29,555 nt of DNA from an uncultured Saprospiraceae bacterium. Its GTDB lineage: Bacteria; Bacteroidota; Bacteroidia; Chitinophagales; Saprospiraceae. Where the stretch lies: NCBI GenBank assembly GCA_937973565.1, contig CALJKQ010000208.1, forward strand, positions 1 through 29,555, read 5' to 3'. Of this stretch, positions 1 through 8,378 are shown piece by piece (positions within the stretch are counted from its first letter, which is position 1; each line of letters starts with the position of its first letter). The notes under the pieces were generated by a model. It had not been told where the DNA came from and did not search any database. It saw only the letters and a program-made list of their open reading frames with translations. A program made the translations under genes and the position numbers.

Positions 1-3000
1 TTACGATGAAGGTTGGTGCTTTGGTATCTACCGCTTTGATGATCTGTACGTAGTTGGCTGTTTCCAGTGTACACCAGTCTAACAATGTCCATGTTCTGAT
101 CACTTTGCTGTTTCCACCGCATCCGATACCACATGCACTCAATGTTTGGTCAGTATAAGTAGCGTAGATGCTACATACGTTGTTGTCGATTGGTTGTGGG
201 TGTAAGTTTCCATCTCTACCTACTGCATAGTAGTGTGGGTATGCGTATGGAATACCTTCGTTCAATTCAATTACACCTGCTGGTGAACCTTGTGCTTCTG
301 TCCAGTCGTCGTTGAATCCTCCAACGCCCGCTCCTGTTCTTGAGTCTACATCATAGTATGCTGCTACGTCTTTTGGTGTTACACCTGCTCCGCAGTTTTC
401 AATCAATACCAATGATGGTGGCAACAATACGTCACCCAAGCCGATGTTTTCAACTGTGATTTTCTGTACGCATGTAGCTGCATTGTTGGATGCATCTTTT
501 GCTGTCCATGTTCTGGTAATTACATCACCATCACATCCGTTGTTTGCTACCTGATCAGCAAATGTCCATGTGTAGTCCTCTCCACAAGGTCCTTGTGGGA
601 AGAAACCTGCCTGCTGACATCCGTTGAATCTGAATTCTGCTGCTTTTACCAAGCCGTCTACTCCTGCATCGTCAATATTGTCAACGATTCTCAATGTCCA
701 TGTTCCTGCCAATGGCTGACCATCAAACGCTGTGAATGCAGGTGTTGGTACTAAGCCCGGGAAGTTGTGGTTGTTTCCACTCTGGTAGTCAACGCAAAGG
801 TCTGTTACTGCTCCTTCGTCGTCGCATACAAAGAATACCCCTGTATCGTTACCCTGGGCTCCGCAGAATCCTCCCCAGATGGTAGATGTGGTTCCCATTG
901 GTGATGTTACGCTGATGGTCATATCGCCCATCCACTCGTTTCCAACGTTTACCAATACGTCCAGGTCAGTTACATTACATGTAACGTGAGGAGGTACTGT
1001 ATAGGTCAATGTTACTGCGTTTGCAGCTCCACCTTCGAATGGAATTGGTGTTACTACCAATGGAATCTTGTTACCGTTGAATGGCGGTACTGGTACTGCT
1101 GGAATTGGATCAATACAGGTTACTGTAAAGTCTCCGCATGTGATAACCGGTGGCAATTTGTCTTCTGCTACGATGTTACCCCAGCATGAATTTCCTGTTT
1201 CAGGATCTGTTACGGTTACTCCGTATGCACCTGGTGTGCTGATTACGTTGCCGCCGCCTGTTACGTTTACGATATAGTCATCATAACAGCCGTATGGGCC
1301 GCCTTCCAATACCATGTCTGCATTTACTACTACCTGACAGTCGTCTCCCAATGAAATGTTCACCAGGTCGTTACATGCCAATGCTGTTGTTGCAAATGGA
1401 TATTCCTGTACTGTGATGTTGAATGAACATGTTGCCATGTTGCCTGCAACGTCTGTCAATTTGAATGAGTTGGTGGTTGTTCCGATCGCAAACTCTCCTC
1501 CTGATGGAATACCTGCTGTCTGCATTACTGGTGCTGAAGTTGTTCCTGCCTGGTATACTACTGCTCCGTTGAATACCCTTGGCGTAAAGCCTGCGGACCA
1601 CGGTGCATTGTTGGTATATCCTGCATTCAATGTGATGTTAGCATCTGAATAGGTCTGGTTGGTTCCGTTACCGTTGGTATAGTTACTTGCTGCTGACAAT
1701 GTTGTCAACGCGATACCTGTAGTTGTTCCCGGTGCCAGAATCAATGGTGTTGCCAATGTTGCTGTTGTCAAGGTTCCGTTACCCGGGAATGGTCCTGAGA
1801 ATGGCCCTACCGTTGCGTTTGCCTGACCGTGTAAAGTCCATGCTGCTGCGTTGGTTGTTGATCCTGTAAATGTTCCTGCTTTCCTGTGTACATTCACCAA
1901 CGTCGCTCCTGTGATGTTCATCTTGAACGCGCTGATGATGATGTTCGATGTTGAGTTGTTTACCAAATCAAAGAATATCTGACCACCGGAAGCGTTTCCG
2001 TTACCGCCTGTGGTGATGGTATTCAATGTCTGTACCGGGCCTACAAACGGACAGTTGTCACTGCCTGTTACTGTATAAGTTACCAACTGTGAACATTCGC
2101 CTGGTTTCAAGCTGTATGTTACGTTAGCTGGACATGTCAATTTTGGTGCTTCTGTATCGTTAACAGTTACGGTTTGTGTAGCTGTTACTGCTGGGTTTGC
2201 TCCTACGATTGAGTAGGTTACAGTAGTTGTTCCTACTGGGTACTGACCTGATGCATTTGCACCACCTGCTGTGTATGAGTTTGCAATGATTGCAGGTACG
2301 CCTGTTCTTTCTACCAACCTTACGTTGTCGAAACCAGCTCCCCATGCCCATGCGCCACCGTCGTTGTGCAAGAATCTAACCTGTAGGTTAGATGCCATCT
2401 GTGCTGTGATGTTGATCGCTGCCTGGCCACTTGCAGATACGGCAGTGGTAAATACCTGTGTCCAGGTTGATCCACTTCCTACTTCTACACTGAAGCTCGC
2501 TGCTCCTAAGTCAAAAAATTCGTAGCCAAATCTCAATTCATAGATCTTACCTGCTACCGGAGCTACTCCGATTACAGGTGAGGTAATGATACCTGTTCCT
2601 ACGAATGCTGAACCGGCTCCATCATCATTGATGTGCGCTCTACATCCGGAAAAACCTGCTGCTGGTGGGTCGGTTCCCAACCAAACGGCGTTTGATGTAC
2701 ATCCGAATGAAAACAACGCTCCTCCACATGTGGTTACGCCTGTAGATCCACCACCACCTGTGAATGACGTTGTCCATGTACCTTGTGAACATGAACTGAA
2801 GTCTTGTAAAAACAATGTAGCATCTGTAAAGCTTGTACAAGCTGTTCCTGCTACTGCTGAAGCCATCGTTACGTTGGCTCCGCAGATCCCAGGCGTGCTG
2901 TTCACTGTTAAGTTGGCTGGAGCTGTCAGTGTACACGCCTGTGATACAAGCTGTGTAACAACGGCAACTACCGCCATTATTGTTAATATTGTATTCTTTA

Positions 3001-3010
3001 TCTGTCTCAT
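1..3010 (-). CDS. Giant secreted HYR/P-domain adhesin-like protein, C-terminus beyond window
   Basis: An open frame of 1003 codons starts at the ATG at 3010 and reaches the left edge without a stop, so the C-terminus is missing. Residues 1 to about 22 (MRQIKNTILTIMAVVAVVTQ onward) look like a signal peptide. Residues ~65-235 resemble a jelly-roll (MAM-like) module ending in FDNVRLVE. HYR-like modules follow (DTEAPKLTCPANVT near 270; DKLPPVITC near 625; WTAKDASNNAATC near 835; DTKAPTF at the edge). Residues ~650-797 resemble a proprotein-convertase P domain, with VGNEWMGDMTISVTSP and PLAGTWTLRIVDNIDDAG, but no protease domain is visible in the part seen. By family it is probably exported by T9SS and displayed at the surface; the sorting domain would lie outside the window. 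It starts 33 nt after the 146-residue gene and probably shares its transcript. Codons favour AAC, TAC, ATC and GAC. The ligand is unknown. Confidence 0.9.
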   Translation of the reverse strand, partial: MRQIKNTILTIMAVVAVVTQLVSQACTLTAPANLTVNSTPGICGANVTMASAVAGTACTSFTDATLFLQDFSSCSQGTWTTSFTGGGGSTGVTTCGGALFSFGCTSNAVWLGTDPPAAGFSGCRAHINDDGAGSAFVGTGIITSPVIGVAPVAGKIYELRFGYEFFDLGAASFSVEVGSGSTWTQVFTTAVSASGQAAINITAQMASNLQVRFLHNDGGAWAWGAGFDNVRLVERTGVPAIIANSYTAGGANASGQYPVGTTTVTYSIVGANPAVTATQTVTVNDTEAPKLTCPANVTYSLKPGECSQLVTYTVTGSDNCPFVGPVQTLNTITTGGNGNASGGQIFFDLVNNSTSNIIISAFKMNITGATLVNVHRKAGTFTGSTTNAAAWTLHGQANATVGPFSGPFPGNGTLTTATLATPLILAPGTTTGIALTTLSAASNYTNGNGTNQTYSDANITLNAGYTNNAPWSAGFTPRVFNGAVVYQAGTTSAPVMQTAGIPSGGEFAIGTTTNSFKLTDVAGNMATCSFNITVQEYPFATTALACNDLVNISLGDDCQVVVNADMVLEGGPYGCYDDYIVNVTGGGNVISTPGAYGVTVTDPETGNSCWGNIVAEDKLPPVITCGDFTVTCIDPIPAVPVPPFNGNKIPLVVTPIPFEGGAANAVTLTYTVPPHVTCNVTDLDVLVNVGNEWMGDMTISVTSPMGTTSTIWGGFCGAQGNDTGVFFVCDDEGAVTDLCVDYQSGNNHNFPGLVPTPAFTAFDGQPLAGTWTLRIVDNIDDAGVDGLVKAAEFRFNGCQQAGFFPQGPCGEDYTWTFADQVANNGCDGDVITRTWTAKDASNNAATCVQKITVENIGLGDVLLPPSLVLIENCGAGVTPKDVAAYYDVDSRTGAGVGGFNDDWTEAQGSPAGVIELNEGIPYAYPHYYAVGRDGNLHPQPIDNNVCSIYATYTDQTLSACGIGCGGNSKVIRTWTLLDWCTLETANYVQIIKAVDTKAPTFIV

Positions 3011-3043
3011 ATTATTGATTGGTTTTTACTTTACTGGAATTCA

Positions 3044-3484
3044 TTATCCTTTTAACAATGCATTGATATGCGACTTCATCGCATAAAAAATGTCGAAATT
3101 GCTAACCTGGTACTTCTTATTGTACTCCACCATTGTCGCACGGTTATCTCCCATGCTGTCGTTGTTCGCACTCATGTTGGCAAATACCGCGCTAACGGCA
3201 CTTGCAACTGTAGTGTTGCTGTCCTGGATCCTTGCGTAGATCTCTTTGTAAGTACTGATTTGGAACTTTCCATAACGGTAGTCCAATGTTGTGGTAGGTA
3301 GGTTGCTGATGCTCTGGGCTACTGATGCTGCCTTCGCTTCCAATACTGCAATCGCCTGCTGCTTGCCCATATAGGACTGTGCACTAAGGCTATTGAATAC
3401 GGTTGCTCCAACAATCACCAAACAGACCATCATTAGCTTGCCTAATCCTGCCATCCTGAAAACTTTGACAAAATTGTCCTTCAT
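3044..3484 (-). CDS. Small exported protein of unknown function, first gene of the HYR-protein operon
   Basis: The protein has 146 residues. The N-terminus is basic (MKDNFVKVFRMAGLGK), followed by a hydrophobic stretch (LMMVCLVIVGATVF) and NSLSAQ, fitting a signal peptide cleaved near residue 35. The mature part is about 110 residues, predicted mostly helical and polar, rich in Ala, Ser and Asn, with no cysteine and no motif I recognise. It lies 33 nt upstream of the giant HYR protein on the same strand and shares that gene's bias for C-ending codons (AAC, TAC, ATC, GAC), which suggests co-expression at a high level. A periplasmic or surface accessory of the large protein is a guess from position only. 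The reading frame is convincing; the function is not assigned. Confidence 0.8.
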   Translation of the reverse strand: MKDNFVKVFRMAGLGKLMMVCLVIVGATVFNSLSAQSYMGKQQAIAVLEAKAASVAQSISNLPTTTLDYRYGKFQISTYKEIYARIQDSNTTVASAVSAVFANMSANNDSMGDNRATMVEYNKKYQVSNFDIFYAMKSHINALLKG

Positions 3485-3682
3485 GATAATGAGTTTTGGT
3501 TTAAAAAATTAAAAAAAATTTGAGCCATATAATACACACAAGCAGCCAGAAGCAATGCAACTGTCTGCCAATGAAAAAATATCAAAATTTAAGGAGGAAG
3601 TCTTACTTAGAAAGGATTTGAGTCTGGTTCCTAAATTGAGTAATCATTCCTCAGGTTGTAGATTCTTATTCTATATTGCTAA

Positions 3683-3690
3683 CAAAGGTA
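3683..3690 (-). promoter_or_regulatory. Candidate -7 box (TACCTTTG) for the 3484-1 operon
   Basis: Read on the minus strand this matches the Bacteroidota -7 consensus TAnnTTTG exactly. No TTG lies at the expected 19-21 nt upstream, so only half of the promoter is supported. It would give a leader of about 190 nt before the start codon at 3484. Confidence 0.35.
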
Positions 3691-3773
3691 AAAATATTTC
3701 AATCTCTAAAACTACCTAAACATTGGTAATTATTAAATATTCAAAATAAATAATTTTTAAATCGCTGATATTC

Positions 3774-3808
3774 AATTGTATAAACAATTTTACACAATGG
3801 ACGATTGT
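3774..3808. repeat. Two adjacent small palindromes built from ATTGT/ACAAT half-sites
   Basis: AATTGT (3774-3779) and ACAATT (3784-3789) form a palindrome with a 4-nt spacer. ACAAT (3794-3798) and ATTGT (3804-3808) form a second with a 5-nt spacer. They lie 84 nt upstream of the candidate -7 box of the 3484-1 operon and downstream of the terminator of the 3938 gene. They could be an operator; in such AT-rich DNA chance is also possible. The rest of the 453-nt gap (3485-3937) is AT-rich with no open frame I would support. Confidence 0.3.
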
Positions 3809-3874
3809 CAGGAGTGCGAATGATCTGCGTCGATGGTATTTTCCATGTTTTTATATCGGGGATATTCATTACTA

Positions 3875-3910
3875 AAATAAAAAAGGGAACGATTTTTATC
3901 ATTCCCTTTT
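3875..3910 (-). terminator. Rho-independent terminator after the PorP/SprF gene
   Basis: On the minus strand a 13-bp stem (3910-3898 with 3893-3881, core AAAAGGGAA / TTCCCTTTT, one G-U pair in RNA) with a 4-nt loop is followed by a T-rich tract. It lies 27 nt after the stop of the 4879-3938 gene and closes the cohesin/SprB protein-SprF operon. Confidence 0.8.
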
Positions 3911-3937
3911 CTATGGTTTGAAATTACCAAACAATCA

Positions 3938-4879
3938 TTATTTCATTTCCATTGCCGGTTTTGATTCCTTTTTAGGTCCAATATCGATCCTGGCTGTAAT
4001 TTCATGTGAACCATTGTTGTAATCCTGGAATTGACGGTTGGAAACATTGTAACTGTAATAAAAACCAATTCTGTCAATATTCATACCCAATAAGAAGCCA
4101 ACCATTTTATCTGCTCCAACTCTATAGCTAACGCCTCCTGTAAGTTTTTCTTCCAGGAAGCCCAGCTTCATGTTGAGATCGATGTGCGTAGGTACATTGT
4201 TGAGTTTTTTCAACAAGATAGAAGGCGACATGCTGATGCCTGTCGAAGCTGAGGTTACTTTGTAGCCCAGATTCAGTATAAACCCAATCTGGCGATTTTC
4301 ATCAGAAACGGTGTTGTCTATTCTGGAAGAAATCAGGGAAGGCAAAGCAATGCCATAGGTAAATTGATTATTGTAAACACCATGGATACCAAACGATGCG
4401 TCCAGGTATTCTATACCCTCTCTTCTGGCATTGATTACGGCATCCGGTTCCTGAAGTATGCTGCCGGCGTTGTAATTATTCAAGCCATGTTTTACATATT
4501 CTGCCGATAGACCAAAGCCAAGCTGGTTGTTGGTACTTTTAATGGTATAAGAAAAAGCCAATTGACCTTTGGTGGTCTGGAGCGCGCTGAAATTGTCTTG
4601 CAAAGCCAGCACACCAATGCCCAGTCTATTGCCCAGCATACCATCGTAGGAAAGGGTTACGGTTTTGGGACTGCCGGGAAAAGTGGACCATGTATTTCTG
4701 TAATTGACCAACAATTGTTGCCCCCCGTGTTGGGCTACAGCTCCCGGATTGACCAATACCGGATTGAAGAAAGAATGGGCGTAAACATATCTTTCATCAA
4801 AATATCTTTGTGCACTAACCGCGCTTACAATAAACATGCAAAGCAGTGAGGCCATTCCTATTTTCTGAATTAATTTCAT
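3938..4879 (-). CDS. PorP/SprF-family outer-membrane protein (partner of the upstream SprB-repeat protein)
   Basis: The protein has 313 residues when started at MKLIQKIGMASLLCM, which gives a clean signal peptide ending VSAVSAQ near residue 24; an in-frame ATG at 4927 would add 16 residues ahead of the signal peptide and is less likely. After cleavage the family pattern is clear: FFNPVLVNPGAVAQ, a Tyr-Arg-Asn-Thr-Trp segment (LVNYRNTWSTFPGSPKT), then alternating hydrophobic strands expected of a 14-stranded-type beta barrel. PorP/SprF proteins work with the T9SS; SprF of Flavobacterium johnsoniae is needed to put the adhesin SprB on the surface, and PorP of Porphyromonas is a T9SS component. 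The gene begins 53 nt after the stop of a type-B sorted SprB-repeat protein on the same strand, so it is probably that protein's export or attachment partner. A terminator follows. Confidence 0.9.
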   Translation of the reverse strand: MKLIQKIGMASLLCMFIVSAVSAQRYFDERYVYAHSFFNPVLVNPGAVAQHGGQQLLVNYRNTWSTFPGSPKTVTLSYDGMLGNRLGIGVLALQDNFSALQTTKGQLAFSYTIKSTNNQLGFGLSAEYVKHGLNNYNAGSILQEPDAVINARREGIEYLDASFGIHGVYNNQFTYGIALPSLISSRIDNTVSDENRQIGFILNLGYKVTSASTGISMSPSILLKKLNNVPTHIDLNMKLGFLEEKLTGGVSYRVGADKMVGFLLGMNIDRIGFYYSYNVSNRQFQDYNNGSHEITARIDIGPKKESKPAMEMK

Positions 4880-4932
4880 TTTTTTTCTTTTTAAGGTGTA
4901 TTCGCGCTGATTCAATTCTGAATGCAAGCTTA

Positions 4933-7900
4933 TTAGTTTTCTCTTATGATGGTTAATGTTCCTTTGTAGGTGGTGGTTACACCTCCTGATCCAACAACGT
5001 TAATTACCCATAAATATCCATTCTCGGGAAGGTTTTCACCATTGAGGTCTTTGCCATCCCACAAGTTGTCATAGTTCTTCTGTGAATAAACCAATTTACC
5101 CCAACGATCATATACAAACAATTCGTTTTCGTCATCGGGAGCACAGGATATCACAAAGTAATCGTTGGCTCCGTCACCATTGGGAGTGATGATGCTTCTA
5201 ACGTCTTCATAACAATTGCCTCTGTTATCGCAATCTTCAACTTTGAGATTGGCTGCCGTCTGTTGACAGCCGTTGGCATCGCTAACTACCAGTGAATAGG
5301 TTCCAATTTCGAGGTTGTTCAGATCTTCGGTTGAAGCACCATTGGACCAGGCATAAGTATAACCACCAGCCCCTCCGCTTACGGCAATGTCGATAGAACC
5401 ATCTGCCTCACCTTCTGTAGTACATTCAATGGAACGATTGATGATAATGATGGTAGGCTGGGTAACGGTAAAGGATTTGGTTACCGTTTTATTGTCTGCA
5501 TCTGTAAGCTTTATGGAATAAGAGCCAACGCACAATCCTGAGAAATTGAATGGACCGCCCGCTGTCAGGTTTCTTGTACCTGTGGCTGCTCCTGATAAGG
5601 TCACCGTATAAGGCGCTTTACCAGAATTATCAACATTACCGGAAATGACCGCATCACATGCATTTACGCAAGATACACCATATCCGCCATTGATAGTTTC
5701 AGAACTTACGCTGGCCGAAAAACTGGGATCAGAAGTAGTACCCGTGAGTGTAACATTATAATTACCGGTGGCTTTACAACCATTGGCATCGGTTACCACT
5801 ACCGTGAAGGCACCGGGTGCCAATCCGCTTATATCTTCAGAGGTTGCAGTGCTGCCACCTGACCATTGATAGGTATATGAAGGGGTACCCCCTGCAGCTG
5901 TAATATCAACAGCTCCATTCGTTCCCGTTGAATTGGTCACCTGGCCGGTAACTGTGAGGGCAGCTGCCGGTTGTCCGACCACAATGAGTTGAGAAGCTGA
6001 TTTGGCAGGATTGGAACTATCTGTGACGGTTACACCGTATGTACCTGCTGCGAGGTTGTTTCTGGTGGCACCGGTTTCTGAAGAATTGGCCCACACAATT
6101 GTACGAGGAGTACATCCACCTGTAATGCTCAATGAAATACTGCCTGTAGATTCGCCAAAACATTTTACATTGTTCACTGTAGCGTTGATCTTAACATCTT
6201 CTACAGGGTTTTCGCCAACATCAAAAGATCGGGTAATAGAACATTGGTTGGCATCCGTAACCGTAACTGTATAGGTAGCTTTATTAAGGTTAGCTATGTC
6301 TTTGGTATTGGGTCCATTTGACCATGCATAGGTATAATCGGGTGTACCGCCGCTGACATTGAGCATAATGCTACCCAGCGCACCACAACCCACGTTAGTT
6401 ACGTTGCCTGATACTGTGATACCTGTTGAAGGCTGAGAAATGGTAACCGTTTTGCTGCACTTTACCTCTCCGCTGCAAGTTACTTCCAATGCATAATTAC
6501 CGGCTGGAGCATTGGAAAGATTACAGCTGGAAGTAGGAAGCGGACTACCAAAAGCAACACCATCTTTTTTCCAGATACACTGGCAATCGGCAGTAGCATT
6601 GGTTACCGTGGCATTGATGGCTCCGTCAGTACCTCCAAAACAGGATACATTTTTAAATGATGAGATGGCACATTCTATGGTTGGCGTTGTATTGCATAAT
6701 ATTTTTGCAGAGCCAGCATCCACTGTATAAGGAACTTTCACAGCATTGTTGTTGATGAATTCAACTACAAAATTGGGAAGGTCGGCTACATTGATCACAG
6801 AAGTGGCATCACAGGCTCCTATGCCTTTGTACCTCATATTAAAAATGACTGCATTGTTGGCCAGGGTAGCGGGTGTGCTGGAGAACCAGTTGAATTTATA
6901 CGTATTTCCTCCCGGATCGAGTGAGCCGGCCGGATTTCCGGTAAGTCCGTCTCCATTTCTGTTTACAAATTCGAGGATGGTTTTGTCCCAGCTGATACCC
7001 ATTTGAACACCGGTGATGTTGGTGAAATTTTCCACCTTAAATGCCACATCGATTTCAGCATTTTGATTGACAGTAACATCCGCCACAGTCACCTTGATAG
7101 GGGTAACATCGGCTACGGTTACTTTACCGTCGACATTGATATAGGGCACCGGATTGCCATCGGTATTGGTATATTCAGTTTCGAGGTCACCATTGGGAGC
7201 TGTATCAACCAAATCGATGGTTGTCATGGAACCTACCGGGCCTATTACATTAAAACACAATTCCATCAAACGCTCTCCATTGGGAATGGTTAGTGGCAGG
7301 TTGCCGGAAGGATTTAACCAAACAAAATTGAAAACACCGCTGCCGATGTTAGACCAATTGTATTGGTTGCCCTGCATGGCATCGTATTTTACAGGTTGAA
7401 CCAGGGTTAAGACCGTTGGATCCCATTTAATTTTGGACTGAGCGCCATCTATATTGATAAAATTATCTACTCTGATGGGAATACACAATTGTACGCTGGG
7501 AGGCGTTACCAGTGTTGGGGCTGTTACTTTAAGTTCTGTTCCTCCACCGCCACCACCTCCGGTGCAGCCGGAGCCATTGATTTTTGCTTTACCCTCGGTG
7601 AAGGTAATGGGGAAAACCTCAAAGTTTTCATTATAGTATTCACTTTTGGTGGGTGTGTTGCTACCAAAGACCCTAGTAGAATCACAAGCTGCTCCTGTGG
7701 CTTTGAGCCTCAAGGTAAATAGCCTTGTATTGGCAGGCAGGGTTTGCGTTTCACCATTGGACCATAAGCAAGATGCATTACCCTGCTTGATGGGTGAGCT
7801 GGGGCCGGGTGTGGCAAAATCCATGCTTCCGTTCAATTGGGCAGGCGAAATGATATTAGAAATGGCAGCGAACTTGAATTTCGTTGAATCCCAGTTCATG

Positions 7901-8067
7901 GAGAACTGCATGCCGAACAAGCTGTTGAAATTGGCAACGGTAACATCAATGTTGGCTGTATCTCCGGGATTGACAGCCGCTGTGCCATATTTAACATTCA
8001 GGTTTTGAGCAGACAATCCTGAAAAAATCAGCAATGAAAGTACCGCAACAAATAAAAATTTCCTCAT
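4933..8067 (-). CDS. Secreted cohesin-like/SprB-repeat protein with type-B (CHU_C) T9SS sorting domain
   Basis: The protein has 1044 residues. I start at 8067 because MRKFLFVAVLSLLIFSGLSAQ is a complete signal peptide; an upstream ATG at 8130 adds 21 residues that spoil it. Residues ~22-165, ~176-325 and ~327-460 are three cohesin-like modules (PGDTANIDVTVANF, then MQFSMNWDSTKF; GVQMGISWDKTILEF in the third), the first two joined by a seven-glycine run near 170. Residues ~464-930 are about six SprB-type repeats (GGTPDYTYAWSNG; LAPGAFTVVVTDANGC). The last ~95 residues are a gliding-motility-associated C-terminal domain with ITPNGDGANDYF, VYDRWGKLVY and YKGTLTIIRE, the T9SS type-B signal. It is expected to sit on the cell surface as an adhesin-like or matrix protein. 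A PorP/SprF gene follows. The ligand is unknown. Confidence 0.92.
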   Translation of the reverse strand: MRKFLFVAVLSLLIFSGLSAQNLNVKYGTAAVNPGDTANIDVTVANFNSLFGMQFSMNWDSTKFKFAAISNIISPAQLNGSMDFATPGPSSPIKQGNASCLWSNGETQTLPANTRLFTLRLKATGAACDSTRVFGSNTPTKSEYYNENFEVFPITFTEGKAKINGSGCTGGGGGGGTELKVTAPTLVTPPSVQLCIPIRVDNFINIDGAQSKIKWDPTVLTLVQPVKYDAMQGNQYNWSNIGSGVFNFVWLNPSGNLPLTIPNGERLMELCFNVIGPVGSMTTIDLVDTAPNGDLETEYTNTDGNPVPYINVDGKVTVADVTPIKVTVADVTVNQNAEIDVAFKVENFTNITGVQMGISWDKTILEFVNRNGDGLTGNPAGSLDPGGNTYKFNWFSSTPATLANNAVIFNMRYKGIGACDATSVINVADLPNFVVEFINNNAVKVPYTVDAGSAKILCNTTPTIECAISSFKNVSCFGGTDGAINATVTNATADCQCIWKKDGVAFGSPLPTSSCNLSNAPAGNYALEVTCSGEVKCSKTVTISQPSTGITVSGNVTNVGCGALGSIMLNVSGGTPDYTYAWSNGPNTKDIANLNKATYTVTVTDANQCSITRSFDVGENPVEDVKINATVNNVKCFGESTGSISLSITGGCTPRTIVWANSSETGATRNNLAAGTYGVTVTDSSNPAKSASQLIVVGQPAAALTVTGQVTNSTGTNGAVDITAAGGTPSYTYQWSGGSTATSEDISGLAPGAFTVVVTDANGCKATGNYNVTLTGTTSDPSFSASVSSETINGGYGVSCVNACDAVISGNVDNSGKAPYTVTLSGAATGTRNLTAGGPFNFSGLCVGSYSIKLTDADNKTVTKSFTVTQPTIIIINRSIECTTEGEADGSIDIAVSGGAGGYTYAWSNGASTEDLNNLEIGTYSLVVSDANGCQQTAANLKVEDCDNRGNCYEDVRSIITPNGDGANDYFVISCAPDDENELFVYDRWGKLVYSQKNYDNLWDGKDLNGENLPENGYLWVINVVGSGGVTTTYKGTLTIIREN

Positions 8068-8085
8068 TATCGAGAATTTATGTTT

Positions 8086-8093
8086 CAAAATTA
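8086..8093 (-). promoter_or_regulatory. Candidate -7 box (TAATTTTG) for the 8067-3938 operon
   Basis: On the minus strand it reads TAATTTTG, an exact TAnnTTTG match 18 nt before the start at 8067. The nearest TTG (8109-8111) is only 15 nt upstream, shorter than usual. The leader would be short. The remaining gap to 8357 is AT-rich and holds nothing else I can support. Confidence 0.35.
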
Positions 8094-8331
8094 ATTTACA
8101 AAAATAAGCAATTCGTGGCACTATGGACAAGAATGCCGAGGCGATTATTATATTTAATTGATTTTATTCTATTTATATATAGCATAAAAATGTTGTATCA
8201 AGCCATCATATTAAAAATTGTCATTATATATAACCCTCAAATTTCAAGCCAATTTTCATTTCTATTAATTTATAAACGGATTTGACTGCAAATCTACTCC
8301 CTAAAGGCTTAAAAATGGATTAAAATGTTGA

Positions 8332-8365
8332 TTGAACCCCATTTGCCTCTTTTTCATTACATTTG
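8332..8365 (+). promoter_or_regulatory. Candidate promoter for the fatty-acid-hydroxylase-family gene
   Basis: TACATTTG at 8358-8365 is an exact -7 match 13 nt before the start codon at 8379. TTG at 8332-8334 lies 23 nt upstream, slightly longer than the usual spacing. The leader would be about 9 nt. Confidence 0.45.
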
Positions 8366-8378
8366 AAAAAAAGACACG

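Noticed and set aside
2586..3086. Open frame of 166 codons on the plus strand
   Set aside because: It is antisense to the start and signal peptide of the HYR protein; the Pro/Val-rich product arises from reverse-complement Gly/Thr codons.
8068..8130. Upstream ATG at 8130 as the start of the SprB-repeat protein
   Set aside because: It would place 21 extra residues before an otherwise complete signal peptide and would cover the candidate -7 box.
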